The notes: a model not told the origin generated them from the sequence alone. Positions 1-7,020 are shown, counted from the first letter of the stretch. The stretch: 17,135 nucleotides of DNA from JBJFCE01 sp051888775 (GCA_051888775.1 JBJFCE010000021.1:1-17135); one strand, 5' to 3'. Numbers and translations are program-made.

Positions 1-2
1 AA

Positions 3-92
3 AGATCATTGGAAGATGGAAGAGGTTCAGTGTTTGGTTTTGAGGGTACAGAGAAAAGTCGGTTAATTTTTGAAGTACATTTAGAGCATTAG
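3..92 (+). CDS. C-terminal tail of an unidentified protein (5' truncated)
   Basis: An open frame of 29 codons enters from the left edge and ends at TAG 90-92. Its tail contains GRGSVFGFEG and ends in IFEVHLEH. Alternating hydrophobic residues near the end suggest a final beta strand. The GxGSxF pattern is loosely like the end of a histidine kinase ATPase domain, but the fragment is too short to name. The main support that it is coding is its position: the stop lies 27 bases before a good intrinsic terminator on the same strand. The other two forward frames also reach stops nearby, so the frame choice is an inference. Confidence 0.4.
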   Translation, partial: RSLEDGRGSVFGFEGTEKSRLIFEVHLEH

Positions 93-118
93 ATCATGAA
101 ATAAAGATTGGAAAAAGC

Positions 119-150
119 AAAGGTGTTCAGGAAACTGAAGACCTTTTTTT
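119..150 (+). terminator. Intrinsic terminator of the gene entering from the left
   Basis: The sequence forms a hairpin with arms 119-130 and 135-146, a GAAA tetraloop at 131-134, one G-G mismatch (125/140), and a run of seven T at 144-150. This is a textbook Rho-independent terminator. It isolates the upstream gene from cheV. Confidence 0.88.
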
Positions 151-229
151 CTTGTGATAACTTAAAATGATTGCGGATTCTTTTTGATTAGCAGTAAAAA
201 ATCGTATTCGAGTAAAAAAAATTGAAAAA

Positions 230-257
230 TTGTACAATAATTTAGAAAAAATATACA
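230..257 (+). promoter_or_regulatory. Possible upstream promoter of cheV
   Basis: TTGTAC (230-235) and TATACA (252-257) are separated by 16 bp and are acceptable sigma-A boxes in a very AT-rich stretch. The -35 box lies inside the palindrome ATTGTACAAT (229-238), which could instead be an operator. Such matches arise easily in AT-rich DNA. Confidence 0.35.
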
Positions 258-265
258 AAAGTTCG

Positions 266-294
266 TTTTTTTTATGAAAAAAATATGTTATAAT
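266..294 (+). promoter_or_regulatory. Extended -10 promoter of cheV
   Basis: A perfect TATAAT at 289-294 is preceded by TG one base upstream (286-287), giving an extended -10 element. The -35 region, 17 bp upstream (266-271), is only a T run, which is tolerated with extended -10 promoters. Transcription would start near 301, giving a leader of about 40 nt. No SigD-type flagellar promoter was seen in front of this chemotaxis gene. Confidence 0.65.
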
Positions 295-338
295 AACTGC
301 ATTAACAGATAAAACTGTCTGATGGTGAGGTATAGCAT

Positions 339-1232
339 ATGGATACAAAGATTCTTTTAGAAAATGGAACAAATGAGCTGGAAGTTTTGGAGTTTATGCT
401 GGATGGTAATTCTTACGGTATAAACGTGGCAAAGATCAGGGAAATCATACCGTATCAGGATGTAACACCTGTGCCGAATTCTCATCCGAGTATTGAGGGG
501 ATTTTTATGCCGCGTGATACAATGATTACTGCGATCGATTTGAAGAACTGCTTACAGCGTGGCGAGTCTCAACCGGGAGGATTATTCATCATCACGAATT
601 TTAATAAACTGGATATCGCTTTTCATGTGGATTCCGTAGAGGGAATTCATAGAGTGTCCTGGAGAGACATTATTAAGCCGAATGCCACGATTAGTACAGC
701 AGATGACGGAATATCGACCGGTATTATCAAGCAAAACGGTAAATTGATCATTATTCTTGATTTTGAGAAGATTGTAACGGATATTAATCCCGAGGTAGGA
801 TTAAAGGTAGGAGAAATTGAAATGCTGGGAGAGCGCAAACGGAATGAGGTACCGATTCTGATTGCGGAGGATTCTGCCTTGCTGAATAAGCTGATCTGCG
901 ATTCCTTAAAGAAAGCAGGTTATGTGAATCTGATACATACCGAGAACGGGCAGGAAGCATGGGATATTATCTGTGATTGTAAGAAAAAGGGACAGTTGAA
1001 GGAACATGTTCAGTGTGTTATTACTGATATTGAGATGCCTTTAATGGATGGTCACAGATTGACAAGACTGATCAAAGAGGATGATGAGACAAAGAATATT
1101 CCGGTTATTATATTCTCGTCTCTGGTAAATGATGAAATGAGAAGAAAAGGCGAAGCACTTGGGGCAGATGTACAATTATCCAAACCGGAAATCGGAAATC
1201 TTGTAAAAGAGATTGATAAGCTGGCGCTGTAA
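339..1232 (+). CDS. cheV: Chemotaxis coupling protein CheV (CheW domain plus receiver domain)
   Basis: CheV is a cytoplasmic adaptor that couples chemoreceptors to the kinase CheA. Its phosphorylatable receiver domain tunes adaptation. The 297-aa product has the usual length and order: a CheW-like domain at about 14-150, then a receiver domain at 171-297. Receiver landmarks are all visible: acidic pocket E177/D178, phospho-acceptor D230 in VITDIEMPLMDG, S260, and K282 in LSKPE. Phosphorylation is therefore expected. ATG 339 is preceded by GGTGAGG at 324-330 and by an extended -10 promoter. The gene stands alone, with no cheA, cheW or receptor gene in the window. It is followed by an intrinsic terminator and then by a membrane protein gene. 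Confidence 0.93.
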   Translation: MDTKILLENGTNELEVLEFMLDGNSYGINVAKIREIIPYQDVTPVPNSHPSIEGIFMPRDTMITAIDLKNCLQRGESQPGGLFIITNFNKLDIAFHVDSVEGIHRVSWRDIIKPNATISTADDGISTGIIKQNGKLIIILDFEKIVTDINPEVGLKVGEIEMLGERKRNEVPILIAEDSALLNKLICDSLKKAGYVNLIHTENGQEAWDIICDCKKKGQLKEHVQCVITDIEMPLMDGHRLTRLIKEDDETKNIPVIIFSSLVNDEMRRKGEALGADVQLSKPEIGNLVKEIDKLAL

Positions 1233-1241
1233 ATAAATCTG

Positions 1242-1272
1242 ATTAGACCGGTTATAGCCGGTCTAATTTTTT
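1242..1272 (+). terminator. Intrinsic terminator between cheV and the Lys-rich membrane protein gene
   Basis: A perfect 10-bp stem (1242-1251 with 1258-1267) closes a 6-nt loop and is followed by six T (1267-1272). The T run is directly abutted by GGAGG at 1273-1277, the ribosome binding site of the next gene. No promoter fits between the hairpin and that gene, so the downstream gene must be reached by readthrough, or the hairpin acts as an attenuator. Confidence 0.85.
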
Positions 1273-1282
1273 GGAGGAAACT

Positions 1283-3118
1283 ATGAGTTCAAAAGAAGAT
1301 TATCTGGACAGTCTGTTGAATTCGGTGATGCAGGATTCCGATCAGAATGAGAAATTGGAAACAGGTGAGGATGTAACAGCATTATTGGATACGATGTCAG
1401 ATGACGGTGAACTGGCGGAAATCAATGATCTGTTGAAGCAGTCGGAGCAAAGCAGTAGTACGTCTTTGGCTGATGATATGCTTGCATTACTGGAACAGGC
1501 AGATGCAAAAGACAGAGAGAATGAGTCTGAAGAAGCAAAGAAAACAGATGCTGCTGAACAGGAAAACAGTCCTTTTGACTTTTTTGCTGATGAGAATCCA
1601 GAAGAAGAAAATAACGGAGAAACAGATACTGCCGATGAGCAGCCTCATGCAGATAGAACTTATCCTGTGAATGAAATGACTTCGGCAAATGAGCAGGATG
1701 CTGCAATTGGAACCGTTATGGATGGATCCGATATGAATAATAGTGCCGGATGGGAAGAACTGCTGGAACCGGCGGAAAGCAAGGCTGAGCAGAAAGCACG
1801 TAAAAAACGGGAAAAGCAGGAAGAACAGGCAAGGAGAAAGGAAGAAAAAGCCAAGTCCAAAGAGGAAAAATCAAAAGCAAAGAAAGAAAAGGCAAGTCAG
1901 AAGCAGGAAGAAGAAAATTCCGATATAGAAAGCATGGATGCTGAAACAGAGACGGCGGAAACGGAAAAGCCAAAGAAGTCTGGATTTTTTGCACGGCTGT
2001 TCGGAGGATTGTTAGAAGAGGTCCCGGAGCAGGAGGAACTTCAGGAGATCGATCTTTCTGATGAGAATAAAGCAATTCTTGAGGAAGTCGGAAAAGAAGA
2101 AATTGTTCCTAAGAAGGATAAGAAAAAAGGTAAGAAAGATAAGAAAAAAGGGAAAAAATCAGAAAATGAACAGTCTTCCGAAGAATCTGAAGAGGGCGGG
2201 CAGGACGATAAAAAAAGCAAGAAGGAAGCAAAGAAAAAGGAAAAGAAAGAAAAGAAAGCAAAAAAAGCAGAAGAAGCTGAGTTCCTGCGGGAGCCGACAA
2301 AAAAGCTTCCCAGAAAAAAGGTTATTTCCATTTTTGCGATTTGTCTGACCTTTATGGCAATCATAGTGATCACTTCCCTGATCGTACCTTCTTATCTTGA
2401 CAAAAAGGAAGCAAGAAAAGCATATTATAATGGAGATTATGAGGAGGTTTATCATCTGTTCTCAGGAGAAAAACTGAGCGGAAGTGATGCAATTCTCTAT
2501 GAGCGCAGCATACTGGTACTGTATTTGGATAATAAGTTGGATGCATATCATCTTCATATGACAATGGGAGAGGAAAAAGAAGCATTAAATGAGCTGTTTA
2601 CGGCAGTTGCTTTTTATCAGAAAAATCTTGAGCATGCAACTGAATGCGGAGCAATTGAGGAAATGCAGCCGCGCTATGGGGAAATCTTAAAATTGTTACA
2701 GGATTCATATCAGGTTTCGGAGGAGCGTGCTGTGGAGATTGCACAGATGGAATCTTTGGATTATAATAAAGCTCTGTATCAGATTTTGTACGGAACAGAG
2801 TTTACAATACCGGAAATGCAGCCCGAGGTATCCGTAAACGGAGATCCTGCCGACATCCGGACATCTGATCAGATGCAGGCTGAAGAAGTACAGGAAACAG
2901 TGCCGGAGGATGTTCTTCCGGAAGAAGAGGAATTGTTACAGCAGGATAGCAGTGTAATGATCGATCAGGATCAGCAGACAGTGTCTCAGGATGCGGAGAC
3001 GATTCCGCAAGAGGGACAAACAATGTCACAGGATGCGCAGACAGGAGAAGAAGCAGCTGAGGATGAGAATCTGCTTTATTCCGGGACGGTGCAAAACGGG
3101 CAGGCGATTGTGCAGTAA
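1283..3118 (+). CDS. Lys/Glu-rich single-pass membrane protein with TPR-like outer region
   Basis: No named family is recognised. ATG 1283 is chosen over in-frame TTG 1271 because GGAGG lies at 1273-1277, giving 611 aa. Residues 1-165 are acidic, with several short D/E-x-LL motifs. Residues about 168-336 are very rich in Lys and Glu and probably disordered or coiled coil, interrupted by a hydrophobic patch KKSGFFARLFGGLL near 232-245. A transmembrane helix spans about 347-371, after KKLPRKK, so the N-terminus should be cytoplasmic and the C-terminus outside. Residues about 375-510 are helical, starting with a TPR-like AYYNGDYEEVYHLF. The tail from about 515 is rich in Gln, Asp and Glu, with repeated SQDA/QT words. 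Adjacency to cheV suggests, but does not show, a signalling link. Confidence 0.85.
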   Translation: MSSKEDYLDSLLNSVMQDSDQNEKLETGEDVTALLDTMSDDGELAEINDLLKQSEQSSSTSLADDMLALLEQADAKDRENESEEAKKTDAAEQENSPFDFFADENPEEENNGETDTADEQPHADRTYPVNEMTSANEQDAAIGTVMDGSDMNNSAGWEELLEPAESKAEQKARKKREKQEEQARRKEEKAKSKEEKSKAKKEKASQKQEEENSDIESMDAETETAETEKPKKSGFFARLFGGLLEEVPEQEELQEIDLSDENKAILEEVGKEEIVPKKDKKKGKKDKKKGKKSENEQSSEESEEGGQDDKKSKKEAKKKEKKEKKAKKAEEAEFLREPTKKLPRKKVISIFAICLTFMAIIVITSLIVPSYLDKKEARKAYYNGDYEEVYHLFSGEKLSGSDAILYERSILVLYLDNKLDAYHLHMTMGEEKEALNELFTAVAFYQKNLEHATECGAIEEMQPRYGEILKLLQDSYQVSEERAVEIAQMESLDYNKALYQILYGTEFTIPEMQPEVSVNGDPADIRTSDQMQAEEVQETVPEDVLPEEEELLQQDSSVMIDQDQQTVSQDAETIPQEGQTMSQDAQTGEEAAEDENLLYSGTVQNGQAIVQ

Positions 3119-3164
3119 TAAAATGATGTAATGCAGATAAGGAAAGGCATAAGAGGAAAGAACG

Positions 3165-3785
3165 ATGATTGCAATCATTGATTATGATGCGGGAAATATT
3201 AAAAGCGTGGAGAAAGCGCTACAGTTTCTAGGAGAAGAAGTCTGTATCACCAGAGAACCGGATGTGATTTTGAATGCGGAGAAGGTGATCTTACCGGGCG
3301 TGGGTGCGTTCGGAGATGCTATGGAAAAGCTGCATCGGTATGATCTGGTGAAAGTGATCCATGAGGTTGTGGAAAAACAGACACCGTTTCTCGGGATCTG
3401 TCTGGGATTACAGCTTTTATTTGAGCGAAGTGATGAAAGCATGGGAGTGGAAGGACTTGGCGTGCTGAAAGGCGAGATTTGCAGGATCCCGGATAAAGAA
3501 GGATTAAAGATTCCACATATCGGTTGGAATTCTTTATCATATCCGAATCCGGGCAGACTGTTTGAAGGAATCCCGGAACAGTCCTATGTTTATTTTGTAC
3601 ATTCTTATTATCTGAAAGCTGCGGATGAAAGCATCGTTACCGCAGCAACCGAATACGGAACCTATATTCATGCTTCTGTTGAAAAAGGAAACGTATTCGC
3701 ATGCCAGTTTCACCCGGAAAAAAGCTCAGATGTGGGCATTCGGATCTTAAAGAATTTTATCAAAATCGGCAGGGAGGAAGTATAA
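3165..3785 (+). CDS. hisH: Imidazole glycerol phosphate synthase glutamine amidotransferase subunit HisH
   Basis: HisH hydrolyses glutamine and channels ammonia to HisF in the fifth step of histidine biosynthesis, in the cytoplasm. The 206-aa product has normal length. The class I amidotransferase triad is intact: C79 in GICLGLQLLFE, and H183 and E185 in QFHPEKSS. The oxyanion-region motif PGVGAFGDAM (44-53) and HIGWN (118-122) are typical of HisH. GAGGAAAG at 3153-3160 is the ribosome binding site. The stop overlaps the hisF start by one base (TAATG), so the two subunits are translationally coupled. No other his gene is present nearby. Confidence 0.96.
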   Translation: MIAIIDYDAGNIKSVEKALQFLGEEVCITREPDVILNAEKVILPGVGAFGDAMEKLHRYDLVKVIHEVVEKQTPFLGICLGLQLLFERSDESMGVEGLGVLKGEICRIPDKEGLKIPHIGWNSLSYPNPGRLFEGIPEQSYVYFVHSYYLKAADESIVTAATEYGTYIHASVEKGNVFACQFHPEKSSDVGIRILKNFIKIGREEV

Positions 3786-4546
3786 TGCATACGAAAAGAA
3801 TTATCCCCTGTCTGGATGTAAATAACGGCAGAGTGGTAAAGGGAGTTAACTTTGTAAATCTGATTGATGCCGGTGATCCGGTTGCAATTGCAGAAGCATA
3901 TGATAAAGCCGGTGCGGATGAACTGGTTTTCTTGGATATTACCGCATCCAGTGATCACCGCGGGACCGTGGTAGATATGGTGCGCAGAGTGGCGGAAAAG
4001 GTGTTTATTCCGTTTACGGTCGGAGGCGGAATCCGGACGGTAGAGGACTTCCGAGCGATTCTCAGGGAAGGTGCGGATAAGATCTCTGTAAACAGTGCGG
4101 CGATCATGAATCCGCAGCTGATTAGTGATGCGGCAGATAAGTTCGGTTCCCAGTGTGTTGTGGTGGCAATTGACGCAAAGTGCAGAGCGGACGGCTCCGG
4201 CTGGAATATTTATAAAAACGGCGGTCGGATCGATATGGGCATGGATGCCGTAGAATGGGCAATGAAGGCAGAAAAGCTTGGTGCCGGAGAAATCCTTCTG
4301 ACCAGTATGGACTGTGACGGAACGAAGGCCGGCTATGATATTGAACTGACCAGAACGATCTCCGAGAATGTATCCATTCCGGTTATTGCTTCGGGCGGTG
4401 CCGGAACCTTGGAGCATTTTTATGATGCGGTGACAGAGGGCAAGGCAGATGCAGTGCTTGCGGCATCATTATTTCACTTTAAGGAACTGGAGATTTGTGA
4501 AGTCAAGAAGTATTTGCGCAATAAGGGAATTTCTGTACGTCTGTAA
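3785..4546 (+). CDS. hisF: Imidazole glycerol phosphate synthase cyclase subunit HisF
   Basis: HisF is the (beta/alpha)8-barrel cyclase. It combines PRFAR with ammonia from HisH to give imidazole glycerol phosphate and AICAR. The start is ATG 3785, with GGGAGGAAG at about 3772-3780. An in-frame ATG at 3701 lies inside hisH, has no suitable site and would add 28 non-homologous residues. The resulting 253 aa is the normal length. Catalytic D11 (IIPCLDVNNGRVVKG) and D130 (VVAIDAK) are present, as are the phosphate-binding loops GGGIR (80-84) and SGGAG (203-207). With hisH it forms a two-gene pair detached from the rest of the histidine pathway. Confidence 0.96.
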   Translation: MHTKRIIPCLDVNNGRVVKGVNFVNLIDAGDPVAIAEAYDKAGADELVFLDITASSDHRGTVVDMVRRVAEKVFIPFTVGGGIRTVEDFRAILREGADKISVNSAAIMNPQLISDAADKFGSQCVVVAIDAKCRADGSGWNIYKNGGRIDMGMDAVEWAMKAEKLGAGEILLTSMDCDGTKAGYDIELTRTISENVSIPVIASGGAGTLEHFYDAVTEGKADAVLAASLFHFKELEICEVKKYLRNKGISVRL

Positions 4547-4631
4547 ATAACATGAGATTGTTATCATGGATATCACAGGATAGCACCCAATCATATCAGA
4601 TAAAAACAGAAAATGTGATAGGAGAAGTAAC

Positions 4632-5306
4632 ATGTCGGCTATCAGTAACGACTGGCTCGCTCCGCTGACACCGGAGTTTCGAAAGCCTTATTATAAACAA
4701 CTGCATCAAAAGGTTGTAGAGGAATATAATACCCATCTGGTATTTCCTCCGGCTGACGATATTTTCAATGCATTTCATCTGACGCCGCTTCATGAGGTTA
4801 AGGTCGTGATTCTGGGGCAGGACCCGTATCACAATTACGGACAGGCGCATGGCTTATGCTTTTCTGTTAAACCGGATGTGGAAATACCACCCTCGCTTGT
4901 CAATATCTATAAGGAATTGCAGGATGATCTTGGCTGCTATATCCCCAATAACGGATATCTTGTCAAATGGGCAAAGCAGGGCGTACTGATGCTTAATACC
5001 GTCTTGACCGTGCGGGCACATCAGGCCAATTCACACAGAGGGATCGGCTGGGAGGAGTTTACGGATGCTGCGATCAGGATTTTGAATGAGCAGGACAGAC
5101 CGATTGTCTTTATCTTGTGGGGAAGCCCGGCACAGCGTAAAAAAGTGATGTTAAATAATCCTAAGCATCTGATTTTGGAGGCACCTCATCCGAGTCCGTT
5201 GTCTGCATATCGCGGCTTTTTCGGAAGTAAGCCCTTTAGCAAGACAAATGATTTTCTGGTAAAGAATGGGCTTACCCCTATTGACTGGCAGATTGAAAAT
5301 GTATAA
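4632..5306 (+). CDS. ung: Uracil-DNA glycosylase, family 1
   Basis: Ung removes uracil from DNA to start base excision repair. The 224-aa product has the normal family-1 length. The water-activating motif GQDPYH is at 62-67 (catalytic D64), and the minor-groove leucine loop HPSPLSAYRGFFG is at 186-198 (H186). LLW-type ILWGSPAQRK and the NTVLTVR segment also fit. AGGAGAAG at 4619-4626 precedes ATG 4632. The gene follows hisF after 85 bp with no terminator, so it may be read from the hisHF transcript. A long palindrome starts 12 bases after its stop. Confidence 0.96.
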   Translation: MSAISNDWLAPLTPEFRKPYYKQLHQKVVEEYNTHLVFPPADDIFNAFHLTPLHEVKVVILGQDPYHNYGQAHGLCFSVKPDVEIPPSLVNIYKELQDDLGCYIPNNGYLVKWAKQGVLMLNTVLTVRAHQANSHRGIGWEEFTDAAIRILNEQDRPIVFILWGSPAQRKKVMLNNPKHLILEAPHPSPLSAYRGFFGSKPFSKTNDFLVKNGLTPIDWQIENV

Positions 5307-5317
5307 CATGATAATGA

Positions 5318-5518
5318 GTTGTTTGCAAAGCTCTGTCAGCAGAATGAAACGGTTGTCCACAGACCTGTCAGCGGCGGGTACTGTGAGCTCGTCGGTACTT
5401 AGGTGCCGTATTTTGGCACCTTATGTACCGTTACGGGCGAGGTGTAGCGAAAGCGTGCCCGCCGCTGACAGGTCTGTGGACAACCGATTCATTCTGTTGA
5501 CAGAGCTTTGCAAACAAC
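5318..5518. repeat. 201-nt palindromic element with 64-bp arms
   Basis: Arms 5318-5381 and 5455-5518 are inverted copies: of 64 positions, 61 are Watson-Crick pairs, two are G-T wobbles (5339/5497 and 5379/5457) and one is an A-A mismatch (5349/5487). The 73-nt centre holds a second hairpin: AGGTGCC 5401-5407 with GGCACCT 5415-5421, extended by GGTAC 5394-5398 with GTACC 5425-5429. The octamer CTGTCAGC occurs twice in the left arm (5333-5340, 5365-5372), with inverted counterparts in the right arm. There is no protein-coding content and no T tract. It lies between ung and the decarboxylase gene and looks like a dispersed palindromic repeat or a miniature inverted-repeat element. No clear target-site duplication flanks it. 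Confidence 0.88.
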
Positions 5519-5554
5519 GATCATATGGTAATGCTTAGGAGGAAGGACAATATT

Positions 5555-6838
5555 ATGAAAAAAACACCGTTTGTAACAAAAAGCATGATGGACGAGATTA
5601 CGAAAACTTATCCGACACCGTTTCATATTTATGATGAAAAGGGCATTCGTGAAAATGCGAAGGCTGTGAAAGAAGCGTTTGCATGGAATCCGGGGTTTAA
5701 AGAATATTTTGCCGTAAAAGCAACACCCAATCCGTATCTGATCTCTATTTTGAGAGAGTACGGTTGCGGTTTTGACTGTTCTTCCCTGACGGAGCTGATG
5801 CTCAGTCATGCGATGGGAGCATCCGGAGCCGATATCATGTTTTCATCCAATGATACGCCGGCAAAGGAATATCAGTATGCAGCAAAGATCGGGGCAACGA
5901 TCAACTTGGATGATATTACGCATATCGAGTTTTTGGAAAATGCCATCGGTAAGCTGCCGGAAACGATCAGCTGCCGCTATAATCCGGGTGGACTGTTTAA
6001 GATGAGTAACGGTATTATGGATAATCCGGGGGATGCAAAGTACGGCTTTACGACCGAGCAGATGTACGAGGGCTTCCGCATCCTGAAAAGTAAGGGCGTA
6101 AAGAACTTCGGTATTCATGCGTTCCTTGCAAGCAATACCGTGACAAATGAATATTATCCGATGTTGGCAAAGATTCTGTTTGAGGAAGCGGTGAAGCTGG
6201 AAAAGGAAACAGGTGCGGATATCAAGTTTATCAACCTGTCCGGCGGTGTCGGCATCCCTTACAGACCGGATCAGGAGCCGAACGACATCCGTGCGATCGG
6301 AGAAGGTGTTCGTAAGGTGTTTGAGGAAGTGATGGTGCCTGCCGGAATGGGCGATGTGGCAATCTATACCGAAATGGGCCGCTTTATGATGGGACCTTAC
6401 GGAGAACTTGTGACAACCGCAATTCATGAAAAGCATACCCATAAGGAATATATCGGAGTAGATGCATGTGCCGTCAATCTGATGCGCCCTGCGATGTATG
6501 GTGCTTATCATCATATCACGGTTCTGGGAAAAGAGGATGCGCCCTGTGATCATAAGTATGACGTGACAGGTTCCCTGTGTGAAAATAACGATAAATTTGC
6601 AATCGACCGTATGCTTCCGGAAATTCAGATGGGAGATTACCTTGTCATCCACGATACCGGAGCGCATGGTTATGCAATGGGTTATAACTATAACGGCAAG
6701 CTCAAATCCGCAGAGCTTTTGTTAAAAGAAGACGGCTCTGTTCAACTGATCCGCCGTGCCGAAACACCGAAGGATTATTTTGCGACCTTCGACGGTTTGG
6801 ATTTTTATCAGAATCTGGATTTTGATGATGTGAAATAA
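5555..6838 (+). CDS. lysA: PLP-dependent decarboxylase, LysA (diaminopimelate decarboxylase) type
   Basis: This is probably diaminopimelate decarboxylase, which makes lysine from meso-diaminopimelate using PLP. The start is ATG 5555, after AGGAGGAAGG (5537-5546); upstream in-frame ATGs overlap the palindrome flank and lack a site. The 427-aa product is a fold-III decarboxylase. K55 in YFAVKATPNP binds PLP, the glycine loop SGGVGIPY is at 229-236, and E273/R276 lie in EMGRFMMGPYGEL. RPAMYGAYHHI matches the LysA signature, C342/E343 lie in GSLCENND, and Y373 lies in HGYAMGYNYN. The usual HxHxGS segment is replaced by HAFLASNT (from H188), so this is a divergent subfamily. No lysine riboswitch or other lysine gene is seen. 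A related amino-acid or polyamine substrate cannot be excluded. Confidence 0.85.
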   Translation: MKKTPFVTKSMMDEITKTYPTPFHIYDEKGIRENAKAVKEAFAWNPGFKEYFAVKATPNPYLISILREYGCGFDCSSLTELMLSHAMGASGADIMFSSNDTPAKEYQYAAKIGATINLDDITHIEFLENAIGKLPETISCRYNPGGLFKMSNGIMDNPGDAKYGFTTEQMYEGFRILKSKGVKNFGIHAFLASNTVTNEYYPMLAKILFEEAVKLEKETGADIKFINLSGGVGIPYRPDQEPNDIRAIGEGVRKVFEEVMVPAGMGDVAIYTEMGRFMMGPYGELVTTAIHEKHTHKEYIGVDACAVNLMRPAMYGAYHHITVLGKEDAPCDHKYDVTGSLCENNDKFAIDRMLPEIQMGDYLVIHDTGAHGYAMGYNYNGKLKSAELLLKEDGSVQLIRRAETPKDYFATFDGLDFYQNLDFDDVK

Positions 6839-6851
6839 GGTTTATGGAAAA

Positions 6852-6892
6852 GCTGTTTCATCCGGGCTTTAAAAATTGCCGGATGAAGCAGC
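6852..6892. other. 14-bp stem-loop downstream of the lysA-like gene
   Basis: Arms 6852-6865 and 6879-6892 pair over 14 bp with one G-U, closing a 13-nt loop. It lies 13 bases after the stop codon. No T tract follows on the + strand, so it is not a standard terminator, but it could end transcription weakly or protect the 3' end of the mRNA. A 7-bp palindrome, CATGATC/GATCATG (6897-6911), follows five bases later. Confidence 0.6.
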
Positions 6893-6932
6893 GTTGCATG
6901 ATCGGATCATGATTCGGACCGGTATGTTATCT

Positions 6933-7013
6933 AAAAGTGTGATTCTGTATGGAAAAGTATAATTCTGTATGGAAAAGTGCGATTCCCACAGAAAAAGTGT
7001 AATTCCTCGTAGG
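6933..7013. repeat. Degenerate tandem repeat, four units of about 20 bp
   Basis: Four head-to-tail units start at 6933, 6953, 6973 and 6992, each beginning AAAAGT or AAAAAGT and continuing to ATTC. Units 1 and 2 are both 20 bp and differ at two positions (GTGTGATTC versus GTATAATTC). Units 3 (19 bp) and 4 (22 bp) keep the first half and diverge afterwards. The array sits between the lysA-like gene and the tRNA promoter and has no coding potential. Confidence 0.7.
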
Positions 7014-7020
7014 AAATGAC

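Noticed and set aside
1422..2585. Several antisense and alternative-frame open frames within the Lys/Glu-rich gene
   Set aside because: They are Ser/Phe/Leu- or Lys/Arg-rich shadows of low-complexity AAG/GAA codons, without ribosome binding sites or recognisable domains.
3710..4417. 235-codon minus-strand open frame opposite hisF
   Set aside because: The plus strand encodes intact hisF with all catalytic residues. The antisense frame has no recognisable motif or site.
4547..4631. Terminator or promoter between hisF and ung
   Set aside because: Only 4-5 bp stems without a T tract and no paired -35/-10 boxes are present, so ung is more likely read from upstream.
5266..5538. 90-codon plus-strand open frame across the ung end and the palindrome
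   Set aside because: It overlaps ung in another frame and then translates the inverted repeat arms. It has no ribosome binding site and its composition simply mirrors the palindrome.
5307..5554. Possible lysine riboswitch before the lysA-like gene
   Set aside because: The whole interval is taken by the two-arm palindrome and the ribosome binding site. The multi-helix lysine aptamer core is not visible.
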